Shown: positions 17,760 to 26,880 of the stretch, one piece after another
Position numbering within the stretch: the first letter of the stretch is position 1
Layout: each line of letters starts with the position of its first letter
Assembly (NCBI GenBank): GCA_947259915.1
Contig: CAMYOC010000014.1
Location: 1 to 64,000, forward strand
From: an uncultured Gammaproteobacteria bacterium
GTDB taxonomy: Bacteria; Pseudomonadota; Gammaproteobacteria; Steroidobacterales; XN24
Direction: 5' to 3'
DNA: 64,000 bases
Position numbers and translations under genes: made by a program
Notes under the pieces: generated by a model
Seen by the model: only the letters and a program-made list of their open reading frames with translations
What the model was told of the DNA's origin: nothing
Databases searched by the model: none

Positions 17760-20059
17760 ATGGGCTCCTCACAGCGGATACTCAGGGGTGTCGGATCCGT
17801 CCCTGGCCTCAGCTTGAGCTGCTGGCGGACGTCCCGGTAGCCGGCGCGCGTGCCGACCACCGTGTAGTCGCCAGGCTCGAGCTGCAGCACTTTGCGCTCG
17901 AAGCTGCCCAGACGGCCGACCCGGTAGACCACGACTTCGGTGAGGTTATCCGACTCGAGCATGACCTGCACGGGCCGCGTGGCTTTCCTGACCAGCGCGT
18001 CGAGCGCCGCCACCTGCGCGCGCAGCCGCGCACCGGGTTCGGCGACCCTTGCTGCGTCGGCCAGCGCCGCGCGGGCACGCTCGACGCCATCCACCGCATA
18101 GAGTCGCTCCGGATCCACGAGAAAGGCCTGCAGCCGCTCATCGATCTCCGCGCGGAGCCGGGTCCGCTGCAAACCCTGGGTGGCCGAAATGACGCTCGCA
18201 TCGATCGCGAGGATCTGTTGATAGGCCTCGGCTGCCTGGCGCCATTGCTCCGTCTGTTCCTTCTCCCGGGCGACCTCAGCCAGCGTCTGGACGCGGCTCA
18301 GCGTTTTCGCCGCCCGCGCCTCGGCCAGACCGGTGCCGGGTTCGGGCGCGCCCGGCCGGATGCGCGCCGCCTGGTTGAAGGCCTTGACCGCCGCGTCGTA
18401 ATTACCTCTCTCGAGCGCGCGGTAGCCGCTCGACATCGACTCGACGAATCCGCGTTGCACCAGCGCCGCGTCGACTCGCGCCACAGCGTCAGCCGCTTCC
18501 CCCATCTGCGGATCCAGTTCGGCGGCCTGGCGGTAAACGGTGGCCGCATCCCGCAACCGACCGCTGGCCTCCAGTCGCTCGCCTTCGCGCATCAGCTGGA
18601 TCACCCGCTCGATACGCGGTGCCCGCTCCAGACCCCTGCGCGCAACTTCATCCTCCGGATCCAGCTTTAGCGCCAGACGGAACTCCTGTTCGGCCAGCGC
18701 CCGATCACCGCGGGCCAGCGCCGCCTGGCCGCGGGCGCGCGCGGCAGCCAGCAACTCACCGCCGCGCCGATCCAGCGCGGCGAGCGTCTGTGCGGCCTCT
18801 TGCCAGCCACTCTGCGCCTGCGCGTACGCCGCACTCTGATAGGCCCGATCGGCGGCATCGGCTGCGGCCCGTGCATCCGCCAGACCGGAAGCGCCCCATT
18901 CCTCCGCACCGCGATCCACCAGGCCTTGTCTTTGCAATATGTAATTGACCCGCGTCTCATCGGCGGCCTTCTTGCTGGCGGCGAGCTGTTCGAGGTCCAC
19001 GACCGGCGTGCTGTCCGGCGCCGGAGGTGCGCTCTCCTGAACAACCGGCGGCGGTTGTTTTGCTACCTGTCGCGGCAGCACGAACACCACCATTGCGAGT
19101 AGCAGGAGCAAGGCTGCAAACGCGGCCCAGATCCACGTCATCGCGCGCGATGACGGTGCCTTGTCTGCGACCGGGCGTTTGACCGGAATCGTCGCCAGCG
19201 CCTCGACCGGACCCGGCGCGACGGCCGTACGCGGCGCTACGCGGACACTGGGCGGTACGGTGTAGCCGCGACAGGTCTGCAGCACCGCATCGAGCTGACG
19301 GCCGATCTGCTCCATGTCTGACAGACGCGAGCGGGCTTCCCACGTCAGCAGCCCGCCGACGATCTCCTGCAGCGCGTCCGGCACATCGAAGTTCATCCGT
19401 GAGCGCAGCCGCGGCGGCTCCTTGCCCTCCTCCAGCTGCGGCGGAAAACCGCTGATCAACTCATGGATCAACACACCCATGGCGAAGGCATCATCCGCCG
19501 GCGACGGCGGCAATCCGGCGCGCTGCTCCGGGCTGGCGGACACACGGGAGCCACCACCGGTGATGCTCAAGGCGGCGCTGGCATCGAGCGCGGCGGCGAT
19601 GCCAAAATCCAGCAGTCGAGGGCGGCCGCCTGGCTCGAGCAACACATTGGAGGGCTTCAGATCCCGATGGATCACGCCCTGGGCGTGGGCGTAGGCCAGC
19701 GCATCGGTCAGCGGCACCAGCGGCATCAGGATCTCGGCCGGCGCCGCGTCGCGCAGCTGGCCCAGCTCGCCGCCGTCCACATACTCCATCGAGATAAAGG
19801 CGAGTCCGTCGGCCTGATGGAAATCAAACACGCGCACGATCCCCGGATGCAGCAGCCGTCGCGCCTGCCGGCACTCGTGACGCATCAGATCGATCATGCC
19901 GGTGTCGGCGAGCAATCGTGGCTGCAGGATCTTCAGCGCCAGGTCACCACCGAGCTCGGCATCGCGGGCCAGCCAGACCTGCCCCATACCGCCGCGACCG
20001 AGAAGCCGCAGCAGTTCGAATCGTGCAGCCAGCTGCTGACCCGGAGACGGCTCCGTCAT
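17756..20059 (-). CDS. Transmembrane Ser/Thr protein kinase with periplasmic TPR/PEGA region
   Basis: 767 residues from the ATG at 20059. The kinase domain (about 13-265) is complete: GRGGMGQVWLARD, Lys43, HRDLKPSNVLLE with Asp133, and DFG with Asp151. One helix lies at about 308-328 (AMTWIWAAFAALLLLLAMVV), followed by a long helical region with TPR-like repeats (ARGDRALAEQEFRLALKLDP, LERGNYDAAVKAFNQAARIRP) and a C-terminal beta domain (LQLEPGDYTVVGTRAGYRDV) like PEGA. The kinase should phosphorylate cytoplasmic targets, with the FHA protein as a likely partner. The start overlaps the upstream lipoprotein stop by ATGA; a longer in-frame start at 20167 would fall inside that gene and is rejected. 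Confidence 0.93.
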   Translation of the reverse strand: MTEPSPGQQLAARFELLRLLGRGGMGQVWLARDAELGGDLALKILQPRLLADTGMIDLMRHECRQARRLLHPGIVRVFDFHQADGLAFISMEYVDGGELGQLRDAAPAEILMPLVPLTDALAYAHAQGVIHRDLKPSNVLLEPGGRPRLLDFGIAAALDASAALSITGGGSRVSASPEQRAGLPPSPADDAFAMGVLIHELISGFPPQLEEGKEPPRLRSRMNFDVPDALQEIVGGLLTWEARSRLSDMEQIGRQLDAVLQTCRGYTVPPSVRVAPRTAVAPGPVEALATIPVKRPVADKAPSSRAMTWIWAAFAALLLLLAMVVFVLPRQVAKQPPPVVQESAPPAPDSTPVVDLEQLAASKKAADETRVNYILQRQGLVDRGAEEWGASGLADARAAADAADRAYQSAAYAQAQSGWQEAAQTLAALDRRGGELLAAARARGQAALARGDRALAEQEFRLALKLDPEDEVARRGLERAPRIERVIQLMREGERLEASGRLRDAATVYRQAAELDPQMGEAADAVARVDAALVQRGFVESMSSGYRALERGNYDAAVKAFNQAARIRPGAPEPGTGLAEARAAKTLSRVQTLAEVAREKEQTEQWRQAAEAYQQILAIDASVISATQGLQRTRLRAEIDERLQAFLVDPERLYAVDGVERARAALADAARVAEPGARLRAQVAALDALVRKATRPVQVMLESDNLTEVVVYRVGRLGSFERKVLQLEPGDYTVVGTRAGYRDVRQQLKLRPGTDPTPLSIRCEEPI

Positions 20060-21303
20060 TGATCCGTCAGCACGTCCTCGGCGGAAGGACCGGCCGGGAT
20101 CGAAGGATCGGGCGGCAATTCGAAGCCGGTCTCGGCCTGGTAGATCTCGCGCATCAGCCGCTTCCACTCCGCATATTGGGTCGCGGCGGTACCCTCGAGA
20201 CGACGCGTCTCGCCGGCCACCTGCACCACCGCCGGCTCGATGTCCTGGCCAAAGGAAGCGCTCAGCTCCTTGATCGTCTCTGACTGCATCTTCGCCTGCT
20301 GACCCAGCTGCATCCCCGAGCTGAACAGCTGCACGCCACCGATCAACATCGCGCTGGAACCCACCTCGTTGGCGGTATTGCTGCCCTGTGAATCGAGTAC
20401 CACGGAGCCGACCACCGCCATCGCGCCGACCACCTTGCGCCAGCGTGCCGCGCTCTGCAGCTCTCTCAGCGTGACGATTTCATCGTAGGTGTATTGGCGC
20501 CATTCGTCATACGGCTGCTCCATGCGCCGGGAGAAGTCCGCATAGTGCTCGTTGAGGGTATCGACAAAGATGTAGTCGCGCTCACGGACCGCATCGACAC
20601 GCGCCAGCATCGGATCGCCCTCGGCCGGCAACCGCGCGACGGAGAGACGGCCGTAACGATCTTCTTCCAGATAGCCGTCAAAGGCCGCCGAAGAGACATC
20701 CCTGGCGAAACGCAGTTCCGCGACCCGCTCGATCTCTATTAACCGGGCATCGTCCATCTCACGACGCAGCTGGATCAGATCGTTGGCGATCTCGTTGTAG
20801 ACGTTTTGAAACGGGTCGCGGTCCAGCACTTCGCTGTCGGAATAGCTGGCGGCGTCCGTCGTCCCTGCGTATTCCTGCTGCAGCCACACGCGGTTGGTGG
20901 CATCCGCTGCGGTCACGGCCATACGCAGCCGCGCACCGGTTGACTCGATAATGCGGCCGGAAATCTGCAACTCGGCGCCGACGCGCGGCCCGGGGACCAC
21001 GCGCACCGGGCCCCACAACGCGGTCCGCTCGAGCGTGTCGCGCAGATGGAAGGCGACATACCGGGCCTCGGCCTCGCGGACTTCTTTCGGTACCTGAAAT
21101 TCGTCCTCGCCCGCGGTCCCGTCCTCATTGATTCCGGGATCAAACTCGACGATGGTGATTTCCAGACGCCGGTCGTCCGGGATCTCGGTAGCGGCGCTAA
21201 TCACCGGCACATAGGTCACCGGGCGCGTCTCGCTCACGGTGCACGCGCCAAGCAGCCACAGCGGCAACAACAGGCAAATCAGTTTGTGAGCTCGCGTCAT
21301 CAT
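20056..21303 (-). CDS. Lipoprotein of the kinase/VWA operon, unknown
   Basis: 415 residues with a signal peptide ending in LLGAC. The first part of the mature chain (RLEITIVEFDPGINEDG, YVAFHLRDTLERTALWGPVRVV, AELQISGRIIES) resembles TolB-N or LptE-like alpha/beta domains that make or sense outer-membrane assemblies; this is a fold impression, not a family match. The middle is helical and acidic, and a Gly/Val-rich stretch (VVGAMAVVGSVVL) might be a hairpin in the membrane. The gene overlaps the kinase gene by ATGA and is separated from the first operon gene by 6 bp. Confidence 0.75.
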   Translation of the reverse strand: MMTRAHKLICLLLPLWLLGACTVSETRPVTYVPVISAATEIPDDRRLEITIVEFDPGINEDGTAGEDEFQVPKEVREAEARYVAFHLRDTLERTALWGPVRVVPGPRVGAELQISGRIIESTGARLRMAVTAADATNRVWLQQEYAGTTDAASYSDSEVLDRDPFQNVYNEIANDLIQLRREMDDARLIEIERVAELRFARDVSSAAFDGYLEEDRYGRLSVARLPAEGDPMLARVDAVRERDYIFVDTLNEHYADFSRRMEQPYDEWRQYTYDEIVTLRELQSAARWRKVVGAMAVVGSVVLDSQGSNTANEVGSSAMLIGGVQLFSSGMQLGQQAKMQSETIKELSASFGQDIEPAVVQVAGETRRLEGTAATQYAEWKRLMREIYQAETGFELPPDPSIPAGPSAEDVLTDQ

Positions 21304-21309
21304 CGCCGC

Positions 21310-22377
21310 CTAATTGCCGAGACTCCGCTTGTACTGACGATATTCATCCCACAATTTCTCGCGCAGCGCCGGATCGGTCTCCGATTCCGCCGCCTCGCGC
21401 AGCTGGCGCGCGACGATATCGTCGTCACTGCCGCTGCCAACGTCCGCTGGCGCCGTGGACGCGCCCTGGCCGCCGCTGCCGCCGACCGCTCCGCCCGCTG
21501 ACCCGGAGCCGCCTTGCCCGCCAGTCTGAGGGCCACCGGAACCACCGGGTCCGTCACCCTCGGTTGCGGACGGATAACCGTAACCCGACCCTCCCGGGGT
21601 AGTGCCGGTGCCGGCTGCGGTGCCGGTACCCCGGTCCCCGGCGTTGCGCTCGGCTATCTTTATCTGTTCTTCAGACATCTCGGTACCGAAGCCCTCCAAA
21701 GATCGGGCGAATTCGCGATCCAGCTCCGATAACGATCGGCCTGTCCCGCTGCCGCTGCCACCAGCAACGCCCGGGTACGATCCCTGACCACTGCCACCGG
21801 TTGCGGCGCCTTCACCGCCGGTGCTCCCGGCCGCGCCGCCGCTGCTGCCAGGCACGCCCGCAACACCCTGCCCGCCGGCATTGGGTCCGGTCCCGCTGTC
21901 TGTCCCGGTCCCCGCGCCTCCGGCCCCGTCTGGCGTACCCTCGACCTGTCCGGCACCCTGCCCGACGCCTTCTCCGGCCTGTTGGCCGGCCTCCGGGCCC
22001 TGACCGCTTCCGCTTTGCTCACCTTGACCCGGGATGCCCTCAGCATCGCCGGCGCCCTGTCCAGACCCCTCGTTGGACCCCTCGCCAGACCCTTGGCCGG
22101 ATTGCTGACCTGCGGGCTGGCCAGTTTGCTGGCCGGCGTCGGTGCCTTCACCCGAGTTTTCGCTCGAGCCCTGGCCCTGGTTGCTGCCCTGGTTTTGGCC
22201 TGCGCCGGATTCATCCGATGTCTGGCTGCCGGACGCTGTCGGGGAACCGGCCGGCGGCATCCCCACCGGCGACGAGGGTGACTCCTCCTCCTCAACCGCG
22301 GGTGCGCCACCACAGCCCACCGCTACAGCCAGCACGGCAGCAGCGAAGACGGCGATCGGCAGACGGGTAACAATCAT
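21310..22377 (-). CDS. Gly/Ser/Gln-rich low-complexity lipoprotein, first gene of operon
   Basis: 355 residues. A signal peptide with lipobox (AVAVGC) is followed by about 240 residues built almost only of Gly, Ser, Gln, Glu, Ala, Thr and Pro, with many GSG, GQG and GAG motifs; a short folded tail ends the protein (DIVARQLREAAESETDPALREKLWDEYRQ and onward). Such a chain is probably extended and could span the periplasm from an outer-membrane anchor to the wall or to partner proteins. No family recognised. It opens the operon, with the putative promoter about 95-120 bp upstream. Confidence 0.75.
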   Translation of the reverse strand: MIVTRLPIAVFAAAVLAVAVGCGGAPAVEEEESPSSPVGMPPAGSPTASGSQTSDESGAGQNQGSNQGQGSSENSGEGTDAGQQTGQPAGQQSGQGSGEGSNEGSGQGAGDAEGIPGQGEQSGSGQGPEAGQQAGEGVGQGAGQVEGTPDGAGGAGTGTDSGTGPNAGGQGVAGVPGSSGGAAGSTGGEGAATGGSGQGSYPGVAGGSGSGTGRSLSELDREFARSLEGFGTEMSEEQIKIAERNAGDRGTGTAAGTGTTPGGSGYGYPSATEGDGPGGSGGPQTGGQGGSGSAGGAVGGSGGQGASTAPADVGSGSDDDIVARQLREAAESETDPALREKLWDEYRQYKRSLGN

Positions 22378-22469
22378 GGTTCGGGCTCTGGGGTCTCGCG
22401 GTCATGGCCGCCTGCGGGGACCGCGCAGCCCCATAAAGTTGGATAAAAACAGCGGCTTCAGGTTCCCTG

Positions 22470-22498
22470 AATATACCCTTTTCAGACACCCCAGTCAG
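22470..22498 (-). promoter_or_regulatory. Putative sigma-70 promoter of the kinase/FHA/VWA operon
   Basis: On the minus strand CTGACT (-35, 4 of 6 matches) and TATATT (-10, 5 of 6) are separated by exactly 17 nt, about 95 bp upstream of the first operon gene. The site lies in the 146-bp gap after the metal-efflux cusA-like gene, so the two operons can be transcribed separately. Prediction from consensus only. Confidence 0.45.
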
Positions 22499-22523
22499 GC
22501 CGATTTTGGCCCTCTACCGCCTA

Positions 22524-25500
22524 TCATGCGGGTAGCTGGCGCCGGTGATAGAGCAGGAAAAGCACCGGGATCACCAGCAGCGACAGCAACAGCAGGCTGA
22601 GTACCCCGCCGACCATCGGCGCGGCGATCCGGCGGGTCAGCTCGGTCCCGGCGCCGCTGCCGAGCATCACCGGCAGCAGACCCACCAGGGTGGCCGTGAC
22701 CGTCATCAGTACCGGACGCAGCCGCAACAGCGCACCGCGCCGGACCGCGTCGAGCAATTCGACGCGCCCGACCGGACCCGCAGCCCGGGCCGTCTCGAGA
22801 GACTGACGGAGATAGACCAGCATCACGACACCGACTTCCACGGCCATACCCGCCAGCGCGATAAAGCCCACACCCACCGCCACCGAGACCCGGAAGTCCA
22901 GTAGCCACAGCAGCCACAAACCGCCGATCAGGGACATGGGCAGCGTACCCAGCACGATCAGCACCTCGCCAAAACGTCGCAGCTGCAGATAGAGCAACAG
23001 CACGATAATAGACAGCGTCAGCGGCACCAGCAGCCCGAGACGGGCCCGCGCCCGCTCCAGGTATTCGTACTGGCCGGACCAGGTGATGCTGTAACCGGCG
23101 GGGATCTCCACCGCGGCGGCCACCGCCTGCCGCGCCGCCTCCACATAGGCGCCCAGGTCCCGATCGCTGATGTCGACAAAGACCCAGCCGGCCGGGCGCG
23201 CGTTCTCGCTGCGGATCATGCCGGGCCCTTCCTCGACCCGGATCTCTGCCACATCGCCGAGCGCGATCCAGGCGCCAGACGGTGTGCTTAGCGGCAGGTT
23301 GCGCAGCCGTTCGGGGCTGTCGCGCAAATCGGCGTAAAAACGCAAACGGATGGGGTAGCGCTCGCGCCCCTCGACCGAAGTGCTGATGGCCATCCCGCCG
23401 ACGCCAAGCGCCACGACCTGCTGCAGATCACTTACGCTCAGTCCGAAACGCGCGGCGGCGACGCGATCCACGTCCACGGTGATATAGCGCCCGCCTAACA
23501 CACGCTCTGCGTAAACCGAGCGGGTACCGTTGACACCGGCGATCACCGCCTCGATACGCGTGCCCACGTCCTGGATCACGCCCAGATCCGGTCCGGAGAT
23601 CTTGATCCCCAGCGGCGTACGGATACCGGTGGCGAGCATGTCGATGCGGGTCTTGATCGGCATCACCCAGGCGTTGGCCAGACCCGGCAACTGCACTCGC
23701 CGGTCGAGCTCGGCGCGGATGTCGTCCAGCGTGATGCCGGGACGCCATTGCGCTTTCGGTTTGAGCTGGATCACCGTCTCGATCATGGTCAACGGCGCCG
23801 GATCGGTGGCGGTATCGGCGCGGCCCGCTTTGCCGAATACGCTCTTTACTTCAGGCACGGTGCGGATCAGGCGGTCGGTCTGTTGCAACAGCTGGCGCGC
23901 CTCGCCGGCCGAGATGCCCGGCAGCGTGGTCGGCATATACATCAGATCGCCCTCGTCCAGATCCGGCATGAACTCGGTGCCGAGACGGCTGGCGGGCCAC
24001 AAGCTAGCCAGCAACAACAACAAAGCCAGCAACAGGGTGGCCCAGGGAAAGCGCAGCACCGTATCGATCACCGGACGATAGGCCCGGGTCGCCGCCCGGT
24101 TGATCGGGTTGCGCGACTCCGGCCGGATACGGCCGCGGACAAAGTAACCCATCAACACAGGCACCAGCGTGATCGCCAGCAGCGCCGCTGCGGCCATGGC
24201 AAAGGTCTTGGTGTAGGCGAGCGGCGAGAACAACCGCCCCTCCTGAGCCTGCAGTGCGAACACCGGCAGAAAACTCACCGTGATCACCAGCAGCGAGAAA
24301 AAGATGGGTGGACCGACTTCGACGGCCGAACGCGCCACCGCCTGCCAGCGGTCCGTCGGCACATCACCGGATTCGAGATGCTTGTGCAGGTTTTCCACCA
24401 TGACGATGGCAGCATCGACCATCACGCCGATGGCGATGGCGATGCCGCTCAGCGACATGATGTTGGCGTTGATACCCATCGCATTCATCGCGATAAATGC
24501 CATCAACACGCCCAACGGCAGGCTGATCACTGCCACCATGGTCGAACGCAGATGGAACAGAAACAGCGCGCAGACCAGCGCCACCAGCAGCAGTTCCTGG
24601 ACCAGCTTGCTGCGCAGACTGTCCTGGGCCCGCATGATCAGATCGGAACGGTCATAGACCACGACCAGTTCAACACCGGGCGGCAATCCGCTTGCCAATT
24701 CGTCGAGACGGGCGCGCACCGCTGCGATCACATCGGTGGCGTTCTCGCCCCAGCGCATGACCACGATGCCGCCGACCGCCTCACCCTCGCCATCGAGATC
24801 CGCGATCCCGCGCCGGGACGCCGACCCGAAACGGACCTCGGCCACATCGCCGAGCAGCACCGGCACGCCACCGGTGGCGAGCGACAGCGGCAGCGCGCGC
24901 AGCTCTTCCAGGCTCTTGATATAACCGGTCGCGCGAACCATGTACTCGGCTTCACCCAGCTCGATCACCGAACCGCCAACCTCGCGATTACCGGCCGTCA
25001 CCGCCTCGCGCACCATGTTCAGTGACACGCCCCAGGTGCGCATGCGTTGTGGATCGAGCACGATCTCGTACTGGCGCACCATGCCGCCGACGCTCGCGAC
25101 CTCGGCCACGCCCGGCAGTGACTGCAATTCGTATTTGAGGAACCAGTCCTGGAGACTGCGCAGCTCGGCGATGTCCTGTTGCCCGCTGCGGTCCACGAGC
25201 GCGTACTGGAACACCCAGCCGACCCCGGTCGCATCCGGGCCCAGCGCCGGCTTCACTTCCGCCGGTAGTAGCGCGGCAGCCTGATTCAGATATTCCAGCA
25301 CCCGGCTGCGCGCCCAATAGAGGTCGGTGCCGTCTTCGAACAGCACGTAGACAAAGGAATCGCCAAAAAAGGAATAACCGCGGACCGTCGTGGCGCCGGG
25401 CACTGCCAGCATTGAAGTGGCGAGCGGATAAGTGATCTGATCCTCGACCACACCCGGCGCCTGACCGGGAAAATTTGTGCGGATGATGACCTGAACGTCG

Positions 25501-25628
25501 GACAAATCCGGGATCGCGTCCACCGGCGTCTGCCGCAGGCTGACCACGCCCCAGGCTGTCGTCAGCAGCGCCAACAACAGCACCACGACACGGTTGCGCA
25601 CCGACCAGAGAATGATGGCCTTGATCAT
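22524..25628 (-). CDS. CusA/CzcA-family heavy-metal RND efflux pump
   Basis: About 1034 residues from the ATG at 25628, which follows AGGAGG. Twelve helices in the usual two-half RND layout. HME-RND sequences visible include PVDAIPDLSDVQVII, RRGIADLDGEGEAVGGIVV, ELLLVALVCALFLFHLRS, VDAAIVMVENLHKHLE and DLDEGDLMYMPTTLPG. The pump should export Cu/Ag or a divalent cation using the proton gradient. It is the last gene of a four-gene minus-strand operon with the adaptor, outer-membrane channel and a small His/Cys-rich protein. The metal cannot be decided from sequence alone. Confidence 0.95.
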   Translation of the reverse strand: MIKAIILWSVRNRVVVLLLALLTTAWGVVSLRQTPVDAIPDLSDVQVIIRTNFPGQAPGVVEDQITYPLATSMLAVPGATTVRGYSFFGDSFVYVLFEDGTDLYWARSRVLEYLNQAAALLPAEVKPALGPDATGVGWVFQYALVDRSGQQDIAELRSLQDWFLKYELQSLPGVAEVASVGGMVRQYEIVLDPQRMRTWGVSLNMVREAVTAGNREVGGSVIELGEAEYMVRATGYIKSLEELRALPLSLATGGVPVLLGDVAEVRFGSASRRGIADLDGEGEAVGGIVVMRWGENATDVIAAVRARLDELASGLPPGVELVVVYDRSDLIMRAQDSLRSKLVQELLLVALVCALFLFHLRSTMVAVISLPLGVLMAFIAMNAMGINANIMSLSGIAIAIGVMVDAAIVMVENLHKHLESGDVPTDRWQAVARSAVEVGPPIFFSLLVITVSFLPVFALQAQEGRLFSPLAYTKTFAMAAAALLAITLVPVLMGYFVRGRIRPESRNPINRAATRAYRPVIDTVLRFPWATLLLALLLLLASLWPASRLGTEFMPDLDEGDLMYMPTTLPGISAGEARQLLQQTDRLIRTVPEVKSVFGKAGRADTATDPAPLTMIETVIQLKPKAQWRPGITLDDIRAELDRRVQLPGLANAWVMPIKTRIDMLATGIRTPLGIKISGPDLGVIQDVGTRIEAVIAGVNGTRSVYAERVLGGRYITVDVDRVAAARFGLSVSDLQQVVALGVGGMAISTSVEGRERYPIRLRFYADLRDSPERLRNLPLSTPSGAWIALGDVAEIRVEEGPGMIRSENARPAGWVFVDISDRDLGAYVEAARQAVAAAVEIPAGYSITWSGQYEYLERARARLGLLVPLTLSIIVLLLYLQLRRFGEVLIVLGTLPMSLIGGLWLLWLLDFRVSVAVGVGFIALAGMAVEVGVVMLVYLRQSLETARAAGPVGRVELLDAVRRGALLRLRPVLMTVTATLVGLLPVMLGSGAGTELTRRIAAPMVGGVLSLLLLSLLVIPVLFLLYHRRQLPA

Positions 25629-25638
25629 GCCTGACCTC

Positions 25639-26880
25639 CTAGTGCCGGTGTTCGCCGGCTGCCGATGTGTCGTCTTCACTGCTGACACGACGCAGCTCGC
25701 TGCGCAGGCTAGCCTCCGAATCCAGCATGAACTGGCCAGATACGACCACGTTCTCGCCCGGCGCCAGACCGTCGCTGATCGCGGCCATCTGCCCAGACTC
25801 GTAGGCCACCGTCACCGCACGTGGCTGGAATTGATTGCCGCCGGCATCGACGATGACGCGGGTGTCGCGGCTGGTGCGGATCAGCGCTTCGCGCGGCACC
25901 TGGAGCACCGGCCCCACGTCACGCTCACTGACCCTGACGGTGGCGAAACTGTTGGGCTTGAGTCGCCCCTCCGGATTGGCAAAGGACAAGCGGATGCGCA
26001 CCGCACGGGTGACCGGATCGGCCTCCGGGTAGACGTAAGCCAGCTCGCCGCGCAGGGCGGGTGCCTCGCTCTGATCCAGAGTCACCGTCGCAGGCAATCC
26101 CGGCGCCAGCCAGCCGGCCTGACGGGTCAACACGTCGGCTTCTATCCAGACCTGTTCCAGATCCGCCATCACCACCATGTCGGTGTCCGGCCGCACATGC
26201 ATGCCCTCGCGCGCGTCGAGTTTGATCACGACGCCATCCATGTTGCTGCGGAAAACGATATAACCATCCACCTTGCGCTCCCTGCGCAGGCGTTCGATCT
26301 CCGTTTTGCTGATGCCCAGCGCACGCAGGCGATTTTCTGACGCGGTGACCAGCGCATCGCCACCCATGCGCAGGGCCTGAAGAAATTCCTGCTGGGCCGA
26401 TTCGAGCAAGGGCGAGAACAGCTCCACCAGCGGCTGGCCTTTGCTAACCCGGTCGCCAACCGAACTGACATGGACACGCTGCACCCAGCCCTCGGCGCGG
26501 GCATGGATGTGCCGTACCCGGCTCTCGTCGTAGGCGACCTGGCCGACCGCGTCGACTACCCGCGGCAGCGGCTCGAGCACGACGGGTGCGACACGCACAC
26601 CGAGGTTGTTGCGGACCTCCGCGCTGACACGGACAGTCGTCATCGCGTCGTCGGACGGCTCCTGTTGGCGCCGCACCAGATCCATGCCGCAAATCGGGCA
26701 GCTACCGGGTTCATCCGAGGTCACCTGGGGATGCATGGGACACACGTAGCCGGGCTGGGCGTGAGCCAGCGCATGGTCCTGGACGGACTCGGCCGCGGGT
26801 GTGCGGATTTCAGGGTCGCAGGCACCGAGACCGGTCAGGATCAGCGCCGCGGCCGCGAGCATCAGGTAAGAACGCGTCAT
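25639..26880 (-). CDS. Heavy-metal efflux periplasmic adaptor with metal-binding domain (CusB-like)
   Basis: 413 residues. A lipoprotein signal (LTGLGAC) is followed by a heavy-metal-binding domain with YVCPMHPQV and GSCPICGMDLV, typical of the N-terminus of CusB-type adaptors. The rest has the HlyD/CusB plan: barrel-sandwich half motifs (IHARAEGWVQRVHV, GDRVSKGQPLVELF), a short helical hairpin and a beta barrel. It connects the RND pump to the outer-membrane channel. It overlaps the upstream TolC-like gene by 4 bp (ATGA). Confidence 0.93.
   Translation of the reverse strand: MTRSYLMLAAAALILTGLGACDPEIRTPAAESVQDHALAHAQPGYVCPMHPQVTSDEPGSCPICGMDLVRRQQEPSDDAMTTVRVSAEVRNNLGVRVAPVVLEPLPRVVDAVGQVAYDESRVRHIHARAEGWVQRVHVSSVGDRVSKGQPLVELFSPLLESAQQEFLQALRMGGDALVTASENRLRALGISKTEIERLRRERKVDGYIVFRSNMDGVVIKLDAREGMHVRPDTDMVVMADLEQVWIEADVLTRQAGWLAPGLPATVTLDQSEAPALRGELAYVYPEADPVTRAVRIRLSFANPEGRLKPNSFATVRVSERDVGPVLQVPREALIRTSRDTRVIVDAGGNQFQPRAVTVAYESGQMAAISDGLAPGENVVVSGQFMLDSEASLRSELRRVSSEDDTSAAGEHRH

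Noticed and set aside
21660..22313. Alternate-frame open frames in the low-complexity lipoprotein gene
   Set aside because: Produced by GC-rich repeats; Arg/Pro-rich with no signal or motif.
21310..22377. Possible CRISPR or tandem-repeat array in the Gly/Ser/Gln-rich gene
   Set aside because: Repetition is at codon composition level; no regular unit with spacers.
10749..22377. Type VI secretion regulation cluster
   Set aside because: Kinase, FHA and TagR-like parts are present, but no Tss genes, PppA phosphatase or Hcp/VgrG are in the window.
23748..25025. Plus-strand open frame of 425 codons opposite the RND pump gene
   Set aside because: His/Gln/Arg-rich antisense of the conserved cusA-like sequence.
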